DNA from: an uncultured Paracoccaceae bacterium
GTDB lineage: Bacteria; Pseudomonadota; Alphaproteobacteria; Rhodobacterales; Rhodobacteraceae
Length of the DNA stretch: 64,000 nucleotides
Reading direction: 5' to 3'
Assembly: GCA_947493145.1 (NCBI GenBank)
Contig: CANLPZ010000002.1
Span: forward strand, 643,364 to 707,363
The first letter of the stretch is position 1; each line of letters opens with the position of its first letter. The position numbers and the translations under genes were made by a program. The notes under the pieces were generated by a model. It had not been told where the DNA came from. It saw nothing but the letters and a program-made list of their open reading frames with translations, and ran no database searches. This document shows, one piece after another, positions 1-8,146 of this stretch.

Positions 1-1
1 T

Positions 2-73
2 GCCCAAGAAAAGCGTAAAGGCAAAGGAAAGGGCAAAGGTAAAAAAGACGATAAATCGAAAAAGTCCGAATAA
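2..73 (+). CDS. 3' end of an unknown protein with Lys/Gly-rich tail (partial)
   Basis: An open frame runs from the window edge to a TAA at 71-73 and encodes 23 residues made mostly of lysine, glycine and aspartate, with alternating KG steps. The rest of the gene lies outside the window, so the product cannot be named. A low-complexity basic tail of this kind is usually a disordered extension. The frame is followed within about 10 nt by a strong hairpin, which supports a real gene end here. Confidence 0.5.
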   Translation, partial: AQEKRKGKGKGKGKKDDKSKKSE

Positions 74-82
74 TTATCCCTT

Positions 83-118
83 CGCGGCCCAAAGAGCGTT
101 TGGAGGCTTTGGGCCGCG
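83..118 (+). terminator. Perfect 12-bp hairpin after the first partial gene
   Basis: The arm at 83-94 (cgcggcccaaag) pairs perfectly with 107-118 (ctttgggccgcg) across a 12-nt loop. There is no T-run after it, so it is either a rho-assisted or weak intrinsic terminator, or a bidirectional hairpin. It separates the truncated upstream gene from the sigma factor. Confidence 0.55.
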
Positions 119-172
119 CGCACATCACCGAACACGATTGTTTGTGTTGCGTTTTCACGCTAGCCCTTTGGA

Positions 173-760
173 ATGACTTTGGCCTTGGATGAAACATCCC
201 AACTTAGCGACGATGTGTTGTTGGTCCGCTATGGAAACGGCGATTTAACGGCTGCACGTGTTTTGGCGGCGCGTTTGACCCCGCGGCTCATGGGCTATGC
301 GGTTCGTGTGTTACACGATCAGGCCGAAGCTGAAGATGTCGTTCAGGAAACCATGCTGCGGTTGTGGAAAATCGCAGGCGAATGGCGGCAGGGAGAGGCA
401 AAAGTCAGCACTTGGGCGTATCGGGTGACCATGAACTTATGCACTGATCGTTTGCGCAAGGCACGGGGCGTTGGCATGGACGAGGTGCCAGAACCCGCAG
501 ATGACAGCCCAAGCGCCGAGGCGCAGATACAAACATCTGCGCGTGTTGCTGCCCTACACAGTGCCTTAGGCGATTTGCCTGACCGACAGGCGCAGGCCGT
601 TGGGCTTCGACATTTAGACGGGATGACAAATCCCGAAATCGCAGCGATTATGGACGTGAACGTCCGCGCTGTAGAAAGTTTGATTGCCCGTGGGAAACGG
701 GCGTTGGCGGCGGCATTGGGGTCGCGGCGCAGTGAGTTAGGATTTGAAGATGAACAATGA
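173..760 (+). CDS. ECF-type RNA polymerase sigma factor
   Basis: The protein has 195 residues, the usual size for an extracytoplasmic-function sigma factor. Region 2 lies at about residues 20-95, with the core-binding stretch AEAEDVVQETMLRLWK and a tryptophan-rich part after it. Region 4 lies at about 125-180, with a helix-turn-helix reading MTNPEIAAIMDVNVRAVESL. It would direct core polymerase to a small stress regulon. The next gene overlaps its 3' end by 11 nt, which implies translational coupling with a small membrane protein that may act as its anti-sigma factor. No ECF promoter motif upstream could be assigned with confidence. Confidence 0.88.
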   Translation: MTLALDETSQLSDDVLLVRYGNGDLTAARVLAARLTPRLMGYAVRVLHDQAEAEDVVQETMLRLWKIAGEWRQGEAKVSTWAYRVTMNLCTDRLRKARGVGMDEVPEPADDSPSAEAQIQTSARVAALHSALGDLPDRQAQAVGLRHLDGMTNPEIAAIMDVNVRAVESLIARGKRALAAALGSRRSELGFEDEQ

Positions 761-1109
761 CATCTTGAATGACGATGAATTAGAAAGCCTGTTTTCAGAC
801 GCGCAAAAGTCGCAGCCGGTCATTGTGTCAGACGTGTTTCTGGATCGCGTCATGGTCCAAGCGCAAGCGGAGCTCGCTGTGGCCCCACCGATTGTTTCGA
901 AATCAAACATCTCGTGGCTGGGTTTGGTTCGCGACGCGATTGGGGGCTGGCCTGCAATCGGATCATTGGCGACAGCCGCTGTTGTTGGTGTCTGGATTGG
1001 AATAAGTCCGCCATCATCATTGGACGGTGTTGTGTCGTTGTTTGGCGCTGACACCGAAAGTTTTGAATTTTGGACCGAAGATTTCGCGGACAGTTGGGCG
1101 GAAGGATAA
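750..1109 (+). CDS. Small single-pass membrane protein, possible anti-sigma factor
   Basis: The 119-residue product starts at ATG 750, inside the end of the sigma gene; an in-frame TTG at 744 is less likely. The N-terminal half is acidic and soluble (NDILNDDELESLFSDAQ). One hydrophobic segment lies at about residues 68-88 (IGSLATAAVVGVWIGI), and a short acidic C-terminus follows. The position directly after and overlapping an ECF sigma gene, with a cytoplasmic domain and one membrane span, is typical of anti-sigma factors. No named anti-sigma domain such as a zinc-binding HxxxCxxC motif is visible, so the role is inferred from context. Confidence 0.6.
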   Translation: MNNDILNDDELESLFSDAQKSQPVIVSDVFLDRVMVQAQAELAVAPPIVSKSNISWLGLVRDAIGGWPAIGSLATAAVVGVWIGISPPSSLDGVVSLFGADTESFEFWTEDFADSWAEG

Positions 1110-1113
1110 CCCT

Positions 1114-1638
1114 ATGACAGAGCAACCACCGACACCTGTTTCGAAATCGGGTAAGATGACAAGGATTTTGTTAATCATTTCGTTGATGCTGAACGTGTTG
1201 ATCATCGGTGCTGTTGCCGGAAATATGATCGGTAAAAAACGTGGCGCGGATGTGCCAAAGGCAAACAACATCGCGTTTGGTCCATATACCCGCGCGTTGG
1301 AACACGCAGATCGCAAGGCTTTGCGTAACGCGTTGTTGCGCGAACAGCGCACGCGTGAATATGGCCCGCGCGCAGTCGCTGCGAGTTTCACCGAAATTTT
1401 AGATGCATTGCGCGCTGATCCTTTCAACGAAGATGATTTGCGCGCTGCAATGGCTGCGCAGCAAGACATTTTGAACGGGCGTCAGAATCTGGGGATGGAT
1501 GTTCTTGTGGATCGATTGATTGGGATGACCGACGCACAACGCACGACCTTTGCAACAAACTTGGAAGAGGCGCTGACGTCTGGTCGAAAATATAAACCGC
1601 GCAAGGGCGACAAATTACCAAAACCAGATCGGGACTAA
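1114..1638 (+). CDS. Periplasmic heavy-metal sensor-like (Metal_resist/Spy-type) protein
   Basis: The likely start is ATG 1114, four bases after the preceding stop, giving 174 residues; an upstream extension of the frame overlaps the previous gene and is unlikely. A membrane anchor lies at about residues 17-38 (ILLIISLMLNVLIIGAVAG). A mostly helical, charged periplasmic domain follows, with repeated Arg/Glu/Leu helices like those of CnrR- and Spy-type metal or stress sensors. The C-terminus is basic. The arrangement sigma factor, membrane protein, periplasmic sensor resembles CnrYXH-type signalling units. The inducing signal is not evident. Confidence 0.6.
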   Translation: MTEQPPTPVSKSGKMTRILLIISLMLNVLIIGAVAGNMIGKKRGADVPKANNIAFGPYTRALEHADRKALRNALLREQRTREYGPRAVAASFTEILDALRADPFNEDDLRAAMAAQQDILNGRQNLGMDVLVDRLIGMTDAQRTTFATNLEEALTSGRKYKPRKGDKLPKPDRD

Positions 1639-1640
1639 GG

Positions 1641-3008
1641 TTAAGCAACCACGCGTATCGTGTTGCGACCAGCCCGTTTCGCGGCATAAAGTGCGGTATC
1701 GGCAAGTTCGATCAAATCATGTGTTTCGATTGGCCGCAAAGATGGGTCGCTCATAACCACGCCGATGGATGCGGTCACTTTGATGCCATTGTCCACGTGA
1801 TCCATTGCAAATGGCCGCGCATTGAAAACCTGTCGCAACCGTTCTGCGGCAAATTCCGCATCGGTTTGAACGCAATCAGGAAGAATAATCAAAAATTCCT
1901 CCCCGCCGACACGTGCCAACAAATCCACCGCGCGAACGTTTTTTTGAACGCGACAACAGATTTCGCGTAAAACAATATCTCCAAGGTGGTGTCCAAAAGT
2001 GTCGTTGATCTGTTTAAAGTGATCGACATCCAAAACCATCACCGAAAACGGTCGCTTTGTGATTTTTGAACGTTCATCGACGGTTGTGATGTGCGACATC
2101 GCATACCGTCTGTTATACACGCCGGTCAGGGGATCCGTAATCGCAGCTTGGACGCTTGAATGCAGTGTTTTGCGCAAACGATCAACATGGCGTTTGTGGG
2201 CCAGCTGTCGGCGCAACCGAAACCAAATTTCTGTGTCGTTCGCACAGTGATCAAATGTCTCATGCGCCCCAAGTTCCAGTGCGCGTGCCGCCAAATCTTG
2301 GCGCCCTTTTGGAATGCGCGCCAAACGAACCGAATGCAAAGTCGCATGTCGCGCCCGAAGCTCAGACAATAATCCGCAGCCCATTTCAGGTTCTGGCAGT
2401 TGAACGTCAAGCAAAAACGCGGCGGGCGGGTTGTCATGCTCAGCGGTGGATAATACCCCATCAAAGTCATGTCGGTTTATATGACATTTTGAACGCAAAT
2501 AGTCTGTGCGAATATGATTGAAATATGTCGATGTATCGCCAACAAACATAACCTTTTCGCGTGCCGTGAACGATGATGTGGGTTCATGAAATCCAAGCGC
2601 ACGTTGTGTTTCATCACGCAGACGTAGTTCACGAAGTTCATTTTTCGCGCGAATAATTGATCGAATGCGTGCAACCAAAAACGCGCCTTCGACCGGCATC
2701 GGAAAAACATCCTCTGCGCCGCTATTAAGGATCGTCAATCTTTCTTCTGCGCTCACAGCGCCATAGACCAAAATTGGTGTAGGGTTTGAGTTTGATTTGT
2801 CTGAGCATGCACGTAGGAATTTGCCGATGGGTTCGTCCGGTAAATCGACGTGTGAAATGACCAATGCATAAGATTCCTGTTGCAGCTTTGATATTGCTTC
2901 TGCTGCGCTTGCCGCTTGAAAAACCTGATATTGTGTTGTTTTCAAATTGACCTTTAGCATTATGCGGTTGGTCGCGATCTGATCTACGATTAGAATGCGG
3001 TTGCTCAT
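1641..3008 (-). CDS. pleD: PleD-type diguanylate cyclase with two degenerate receiver domains
   Basis: 455 residues: REC1 at about 1-120, REC2 at about 150-275 and GGDEF at about 290-455. The cyclase domain has an intact active site (RVGGEEF) and an I-site RAVD five residues before it, so it should make c-di-GMP and be feedback inhibited. The architecture matches Caulobacter PleD. REC1, however, reads ILIVDQ where PleD has a DD pair, has His53 where PleD has the phosphoacceptor Asp53, and has Met where the conserved lysine sits. REC2 keeps an Asp (LLDVQLP) but lacks the acidic pair. The ribosome-binding site AGGAG lies just upstream of the ATG. The gene is convergent with the metal-sensor gene; DUF3572 diverges from it. 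Confidence 0.88.
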   Translation of the reverse strand: MSNRILIVDQIATNRIMLKVNLKTTQYQVFQAASAAEAISKLQQESYALVISHVDLPDEPIGKFLRACSDKSNSNPTPILVYGAVSAEERLTILNSGAEDVFPMPVEGAFLVARIRSIIRAKNELRELRLRDETQRALGFHEPTSSFTAREKVMFVGDTSTYFNHIRTDYLRSKCHINRHDFDGVLSTAEHDNPPAAFLLDVQLPEPEMGCGLLSELRARHATLHSVRLARIPKGRQDLAARALELGAHETFDHCANDTEIWFRLRRQLAHKRHVDRLRKTLHSSVQAAITDPLTGVYNRRYAMSHITTVDERSKITKRPFSVMVLDVDHFKQINDTFGHHLGDIVLREICCRVQKNVRAVDLLARVGGEEFLIILPDCVQTDAEFAAERLRQVFNARPFAMDHVDNGIKVTASIGVVMSDPSLRPIETHDLIELADTALYAAKRAGRNTIRVVA

Positions 3009-3100
3009 ACCGCTCTCCTACACTGGCATGTTGTTTGGGCTTTGCTCAAATAGGAGTGCAAAAGATTAACAAACTGTTTCAAATTTAAAGGGAAATTGAC

Positions 3101-3379
3101 ATGTCGCCAGAATCCGCCGAATTAATTGCGTTAAAGGCATTATCTTGGCTCGTGGGGAACGACGAACTGCGTTCGGTGTTTATGGGGGCAACTGGCGTTA
3201 GCGTGGAGGATTTGCGCGAACGGGCAGGGGAAAGCGCGTTTCAAGCGTCTGTTTTGGAATTTCTGACAATGGATGATGCGTGGGTCAAAGGCTTTTGCGA
3301 GGGCGAGGGGCTTCAATACACCGATCCGTTGACCGCGTTGCATTCGTTACCGGGGTCCGAACAGGTGCATTGGACCTGA
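3101..3379 (+). CDS. DUF3572 family protein
   Basis: 92 residues, full length for this small alphaproteobacterial family. It begins with the characteristic helical stretch AELIALKALSWLVGNDEL and contains the family-like segment ASVLEFLTMDDAWV. It has no signal peptide or membrane span and is probably cytoplasmic. The function of the family is unknown. Its position back to back with a pleD-like gene is, as I recall it, common in Rhodobacterales, which could mean a shared regulatory role, but nothing in the sequence shows a mechanism. A purine-rich AAAGGGAAA stretch precedes the ATG. Confidence 0.8.
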   Translation: MSPESAELIALKALSWLVGNDELRSVFMGATGVSVEDLRERAGESAFQASVLEFLTMDDAWVKGFCEGEGLQYTDPLTALHSLPGSEQVHWT

Positions 3380-3383
3380 AGGG

Positions 3384-3839
3384 TTAAATCGTTTTCAACC
3401 CTGTTGTTTCGCCAGCTGAAAGTTTCTGCAGCAAACGTGAAATCTCTTTCAATTCTGTTTCTGTCAGCTTTGCCGCCATATAGGCGTTGTTCGAATTGGC
3501 GCAGGGCTCACCGTGATGCAGCGCGTCGACGCCATCATCGGTCAAATGGACCAAAGTTGTGCGTTTGTCCTCTTGTCCCGACGTGCGTCTGATTAAACCG
3601 CGTTCTTCCATTTGGCGCAGTGCACGGCTTGTTGCTGTGCGGTCAATCCCTATGAAATCAGCGATCTCTGACGGTTGCGTTAAGCCTTCGTTTCCGACGG
3701 CCAAAAGAACACACCAAAAAATCCGTGTCAGACCCACAGATTTTAAACTTTCCTCGAACCGTTTTTCTTGCAACCTAGAGGCCAAAGAAATCTGGTACCC
3801 AAGACTGTCGTGGAGATGGTAATTTGATAGCTTGCCCAT
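3384..3839 (-). CDS. MarR family transcriptional regulator
   Basis: About 151 residues from ATG 3839; a TTG at 3854 would add five. The winged helix lies at about residues 30-110, with recognition-helix region PSEIADFIGIDRTATSRAL and wing RRTSGQEDKRTTLVHLT. This is a dimeric DNA-binding repressor of the MarR type; the ligand is unknown. The ATG at 3839 is preferred because an inverted repeat sits directly upstream of it, which would be coding if the longer start were used. The 3' end meets the DUF3572 gene four bases away. The HAD gene diverges on the other side and may be a target. Confidence 0.87.
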   Translation of the reverse strand: MGKLSNYHLHDSLGYQISLASRLQEKRFEESLKSVGLTRIFWCVLLAVGNEGLTQPSEIADFIGIDRTATSRALRQMEERGLIRRTSGQEDKRTTLVHLTDDGVDALHHGEPCANSNNAYMAAKLTETELKEISRLLQKLSAGETTGLKTI

Positions 3840-3857
3840 AATTGGCAATGTCAATTA
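3839..3857. promoter_or_regulatory. Candidate MarR operator (TAATTG-N7-CAATTA)
   Basis: A perfect 6-bp inverted repeat, TAATTG and CAATTA, is separated by seven bases and lies at the 5' end of the marR gene, between it and the divergent HAD gene. Its length and symmetry suit a MarR dimer. This is inference from position and symmetry only. Confidence 0.35.
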
Positions 3858-3891
3858 CCTTATTAAGTCTGTCAAGCAAGGAAGACACTGA

Positions 3892-4590
3892 ATGTCACAT
3901 TTCAAAGCCATCATTTTTGATAAAGATGGAACATTGTTTGATTTTTCCGCGACGTGGGAAAGCTTTGCGTCAACGTATCTAACAGGGTTGACGAAGGGGG
4001 ATGTTGAACTGGCGGTATCGATTGGGGATGCAATCGGGTTTGACTATCGCAAAGGTGTCTTTTCGCCGGACAGTATGGTCATTGCATCAACCGGCGCCGA
4101 AGTGGCGCAAGTGGTTCAACCTTTTGTGCCGCAGTATTCGCATCGCGAATTGGAATTGCGCATGAATGTCGCTGCGGCGAACGCCCCACAAGCAGAGGCG
4201 GCCCCATTGGTTCCGTTGCTGACGGAATTACGGGATCGCGGGTTAAAGCTGGCGGTTGCTACAAATGACGCCGAAGCCCCCGCGCGGGCCCATTTGGATC
4301 AGGCGGGCGTGACTGGATTTTTTGACTTCATCGCTGGGTATGACAGTGGATTTGGCGGCAAACCGGCACCTGGTCAATTGTTGGGGTTTGCCTCCGCCTT
4401 TGATCTTAATCCTGCCGACTGTGTGATGGTCGGGGACAGTACACATGACCTAAGGGCAGGGCGTGCTGCGGGGATGAAAACGGTTGGGGTGCTGACAGGG
4501 CTTGCGGAGGCAGTTGAGCTTTCCCCGATGTCGGATGTGGTTTTGCCGACAATCGCTGAATTGCCTGCATGGCTTGATCAAATATCATAA
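3892..4590 (+). CDS. HAD-superfamily hydrolase, phosphoglycolate phosphatase-like
   Basis: 232 residues with all four HAD motifs: motif I FDKDGTLFDF with the nucleophile Asp at the N-terminus, motif II VATND at about residue 122, the motif III lysine in GGKPAP, and motif IV VGDSTHDLRAG at about 180. A helical cap of type C1 lies between motifs I and II. The fold and length fit phosphoglycolate phosphatase and related small-phosphoester phosphatases; the substrate cannot be read from sequence. An AGGAAG ribosome-binding site precedes the ATG. The gene diverges from the MarR gene and stands alone before the methyltransferase. Confidence 0.85.
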   Translation: MSHFKAIIFDKDGTLFDFSATWESFASTYLTGLTKGDVELAVSIGDAIGFDYRKGVFSPDSMVIASTGAEVAQVVQPFVPQYSHRELELRMNVAAANAPQAEAAPLVPLLTELRDRGLKLAVATNDAEAPARAHLDQAGVTGFFDFIAGYDSGFGGKPAPGQLLGFASAFDLNPADCVMVGDSTHDLRAGRAAGMKTVGVLTGLAEAVELSPMSDVVLPTIAELPAWLDQIS

Positions 4591-4683
4591 ACGGCAGTAA
4601 ACGCCACGATTTGTCGCAAATGGTTTAGAATTGTCGCGGCGATACACGCTTGATTTGGACTGTAAAACCCAAAGGAGCGGACC

Positions 4684-6240
4684 ATGTCAGATAAACCACG
4701 CAGACGGCGCGGAGGCGGACGCGCAGCCAATACGGCCAAGCGCGCAGGGATTGTCATGGATCAAATGCCATGGCGTATTCCGGTCAATACAGATCGACCA
4801 ACCGAACCGATGGGACCCGAAGGCGTCGAGGCGATCCACAACGCGGCGATGACCATTTTAGAAGATATCGGTGTCGAGTTCCTGAATACCGAAGCTTTGG
4901 CTATTTTGAAAAAAGCGGGATGCAAGATCGAAGGTGCATTGGTTAAAATGGACCGTGAATGGGTCATGGAAATGGTCGCCAAAGCGCCTGCGGAATTTAC
5001 CATTACACCGCGCAATCCCGATCGTCAGTTGCCCATTGGTGGCAAACATCTTTTGTTCGGAAATGTGTCGTCGCCGCCCAACTATTTCGATCTGGAAATC
5101 GGGAAAAAAGTGTCCGGTACACGGGAACAATGCGCGAATTTGTTGAAGCTGACGCAATTTTTTAACTGTATTCACTTTGCGGGTGGCTATCCTGTTGAAC
5201 CCGTCGATATTCATGCCTCGGTCCGGCATCTTGACGTGATGTTTGATAAGCTGACGCTGACGGACAAGGTTATGCACGCCTATTCCTTGGGCAAAGAACG
5301 TGTCGAAGATGCCATGGAAATGGTTCGAATTGCGGGCGGGCTAACGCACGAAGAATTCGACGCCAAACCGCACATGTACACGAATATTAATTCCACATCG
5401 CCGTTGAAACATGACGAACCGATGATTGATGGGTGTTTGCGTTTGGCACGCCGTGGTCAGGCTATTGTTGTAACGCCATTCACCTTGGCTGGGGCGATGG
5501 CGCCGGTCACCATCGCGGGCGCCGTTGCGCAATCAATCGCAGAGGCCCTGTGTGCCATCGCCCTGTTCCAATATGTGCGTCCAGGCATTTCCTGTGTTAT
5601 TGGGACGTTTACGTCAAACGTCGATATGAAAACCGGCGCGCCCGCGTTTGGAACACCTGAATATATGCGCGCCACACAGATCACCGGACAAATGGCGCGG
5701 TTTTATGGGCTTCCGATGCGTGCGTCGGGTGTTTGTGCCGCGAATGTGCCTGATGGACAGGCGATGTGGGAAACATCAAATTCGCTTTGGTCTGCGGTCC
5801 AATCGGGAACCAATATTGTGTACCACGCTGCGGGTTGGTTAGAAGGTGGGCTGATTGCGAGCCCTGAAAAATTCATCATGGACTGCGAAGTCTTGCAGAT
5901 GATTCAGCGGTATATGGAACCTGTGATCACGGAAACGACCGAAGATGCGCTTGGTCTGGATGCAATTCGGCAAGTTGGAAGTGACGGCCATTTCTTTGGC
6001 ATCGAACATACGCAACAGCGATATGAAACCGCGTTTTATCAACCGATAATTTCGGATTGGAACAATTTCGAAGCATGGGAAATTGCTGGTGCGACATGGA
6101 CTGCGGAACGGGCGCATCACAAGTTCAAAGACATCATTGCCAATTTTGAAGCCCCAGCACTTGACCCCGCTATCCGACAAGAGCTGTCGGAATTCGTTGA
6201 GCGACGCAAAGCTGAGGGCGGTGCGCCGACGGATTTTTAG
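4684..6240 (+). CDS. MttB-family (trimethylamine methyltransferase-like) corrinoid methyltransferase, non-pyrrolysine
   Basis: 518 residues, full length for the MttB family. After a basic N-terminus (RRRRGGGRAANTAKRAG) the family's TIM-barrel sequence is visible throughout, for example EAIHNAAMTILEDIGVEF and HMYTNINSTSPLKHD. No in-frame amber codon interrupts the barrel, so this is a pyrrolysine-free homologue. Characterised members of that group demethylate quaternary amines such as glycine betaine and pass the methyl group to a corrinoid protein. No corrinoid protein, RamA-like activator or MtgA-like methyltransferase gene lies beside it, so the substrate and partner are unknown. AAAGGAG precedes the ATG. 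Confidence 0.85.
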   Translation: MSDKPRRRRGGGRAANTAKRAGIVMDQMPWRIPVNTDRPTEPMGPEGVEAIHNAAMTILEDIGVEFLNTEALAILKKAGCKIEGALVKMDREWVMEMVAKAPAEFTITPRNPDRQLPIGGKHLLFGNVSSPPNYFDLEIGKKVSGTREQCANLLKLTQFFNCIHFAGGYPVEPVDIHASVRHLDVMFDKLTLTDKVMHAYSLGKERVEDAMEMVRIAGGLTHEEFDAKPHMYTNINSTSPLKHDEPMIDGCLRLARRGQAIVVTPFTLAGAMAPVTIAGAVAQSIAEALCAIALFQYVRPGISCVIGTFTSNVDMKTGAPAFGTPEYMRATQITGQMARFYGLPMRASGVCAANVPDGQAMWETSNSLWSAVQSGTNIVYHAAGWLEGGLIASPEKFIMDCEVLQMIQRYMEPVITETTEDALGLDAIRQVGSDGHFFGIEHTQQRYETAFYQPIISDWNNFEAWEIAGATWTAERAHHKFKDIIANFEAPALDPAIRQELSEFVERRKAEGGAPTDF

Positions 6241-6315
6241 AACGTCAGGAAAACAGCACCGTTTCAAACATGTTTCGTTCGGCTAAGGTCACCGCATCAA
6301 AACAGGAGATGTGAG

Positions 6316-8070
6316 ATGACCCCATCGTTACAGGCCACACGGCCAGAGGCAATTCGCGGACTTATGGCGCTGTTTGGCGCTGTTGCAGGATTGACCGAAT
6401 GGGGTTTAATCGACTGGATTGAAAATTTACAAAACCCAATGGCAATTTGGCACGCGACATTGTTTTTGTTCGTTAGCGTGGCGTTGGGGGCAATATTGGT
6501 CCTGTGGGGGCCGTTGCGATTTTCGAAATCAATTCCTTTGGCCTGTGCCTTAGCCGCCTTTGTCGCGGCACTCGGGGCGATGGGCATGTCCCGATTTGCA
6601 AGCACAGAACAGTTTTTTGATGTCGGGCATGTGTGGCTGGTATTTTGCATCTTGGTGACCATACCGTTGCCATTCTTGATCTGCTGGGGGCGCCAAGATC
6701 GATCAGTATTTGAATATTCCGGTTTGTTCACAACTGCTTGGGAAGTGTTCATAAGGTTCGTCGTGGCATGGATTTTTGTTGCCATCGCTTGGGGCGCCTT
6801 GTTCTTGGCCGATACATTGCTTGGGTTGGTGAATCTACGGTTCATCGATGATTTGCTGGAAATAGAAGCTGTCCCTTTTGTTATCACAGGCGCGTTGTGG
6901 GGATTGGGGCTTGCGGTTGTGTTTGAGCTGACGAACTATATTTCACCGGCGCTTGTGTTACGCGTCCTACGTTTGCTGCTTCCCTTTGTTTTGGTCATTG
7001 TTGCAATATTTGTTGTGGCGTTACCGTTCCGTGGCTTGGAAGGATTTATCACCCGTTGGTCTGTTGCGACGACGTTGTTGTCTGTGTGTTTTGGGGCGAT
7101 TACCTTGATCACAACCGCCGTCGACATGTCCGATGAGACCGCCGTACCAAGCCGTTGGATGCGGGCAATGACCCAAATTTTGGCCGTGATACTACCCGTA
7201 TTGGGGATTTTAGCGGTCGTCGCCATGTATCAACGGATTGCGCAATACGGGTGGACACCTGATCGGCTTGCCGGCATGACCGCTGCGGTTTTGATTGCGG
7301 GATATACGATCATTTACGCGATTGCTGTCGCGCGAAGAGGTGCGTGGATGGAGCGTGTACGGAACGCGAATACAGTTATGGCGTTGGCGTCGGTTGTTGT
7401 GGTTGCGTTGTGGTTTACACCATTGCTGAACCCGCAAAAAATTTCAACGAACAGCCAAGTTGCTCGATTTGTCGCAGGCGATGTGGCTGTGGATGATTTT
7501 GATGTGTGGACCATGGCAAACGAATGGGGCAAAGCTGGGCAAGCTGGAATTGAACGGCTTCGATCCTTGGATCATCCGAATGCATCCGAACTTGTTGTGC
7601 GGATTGACCGTTTGGATGGGGTCACAAACAAATGGGAAGCCAATAATATCGACCGCGAAATCAAGGATGAAAATGCGCTGGACGACGCCAAAAAATATGT
7701 TCGGGTTTTTCCCGAAGGCATGCAGCTTCCCGACAGTTTTTGGAACCAGAATTACAGCTGGTCTGCCTCGCGCCTGTTGGAGACATGCAAGCCAGAAACA
7801 GAAGGTGACGATCCGCGTTGCGTCGCGATTTTGGCCGACATCGCAACCTTTCATAAGGGGGATGAAATTGTGCTGTTCAATGAACAAGCGTCAGGACGCG
7901 CGCGCATGACTATTTTCGCAGTTGTTGCGCAACACGTTCAGATCGTGAATGGACCGCCGCGTTCCGACATGTCTGCGGATGAATTTAACGCGCTTATGCA
8001 GGGGGGAATTTCATTTGCTCCAGTGAATTCAGATCAGATCATCATCGGAAATAACCCCTTATTTCCATAG
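6316..8070 (+). CDS. DUF4153 domain multi-spanning membrane protein
   Basis: 584 residues. The first two thirds, to about residue 365, hold around ten hydrophobic segments, typical of DUF4153 inner-membrane proteins. The remaining 200 residues form a soluble domain that is probably extracytoplasmic, rich in Trp and Asp, with a CKPETEGDDPRC stretch whose two cysteines could form a disulphide. The family has no established function. AGGAGATG sits just upstream of the ATG at 6316. The gene follows the methyltransferase by 75 nt and may be cotranscribed with it, but nothing else links them. Confidence 0.75.
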   Translation: MTPSLQATRPEAIRGLMALFGAVAGLTEWGLIDWIENLQNPMAIWHATLFLFVSVALGAILVLWGPLRFSKSIPLACALAAFVAALGAMGMSRFASTEQFFDVGHVWLVFCILVTIPLPFLICWGRQDRSVFEYSGLFTTAWEVFIRFVVAWIFVAIAWGALFLADTLLGLVNLRFIDDLLEIEAVPFVITGALWGLGLAVVFELTNYISPALVLRVLRLLLPFVLVIVAIFVVALPFRGLEGFITRWSVATTLLSVCFGAITLITTAVDMSDETAVPSRWMRAMTQILAVILPVLGILAVVAMYQRIAQYGWTPDRLAGMTAAVLIAGYTIIYAIAVARRGAWMERVRNANTVMALASVVVVALWFTPLLNPQKISTNSQVARFVAGDVAVDDFDVWTMANEWGKAGQAGIERLRSLDHPNASELVVRIDRLDGVTNKWEANNIDREIKDENALDDAKKYVRVFPEGMQLPDSFWNQNYSWSASRLLETCKPETEGDDPRCVAILADIATFHKGDEIVLFNEQASGRARMTIFAVVAQHVQIVNGPPRSDMSADEFNALMQGGISFAPVNSDQIIIGNNPLFP

Positions 8071-8112
8071 AATTTTAATCGTTCGCAGTTTGTTAAACAT
8101 CTGAGCTCTAAA

Positions 8113-8135
8113 ACACTGCTTACTGTGAGCAGTGT
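8113..8135. promoter_or_regulatory. 8-bp dyad upstream of the H-NOX gene
   Basis: The arms ACACTGCT and AGCAGTGT are perfect and separated by seven bases. They end immediately before the GGGAG ribosome-binding site of the H-NOX gene. The element could be a transcription-factor operator, an RNA hairpin that controls ribosome access, or the terminator of the upstream gene; no T-run follows it. Confidence 0.4.
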
Positions 8136-8146
8136 GGGAGTCGAAC

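Noticed and set aside
6200..6320. TAG stop of the MttB-family gene as a pyrrolysine codon with readthrough.
   Set aside because: In pyrrolysine MttB proteins the amber codon lies in the middle of the barrel; here the protein is already full length at the TAG, which lies right at the normal C-terminus.
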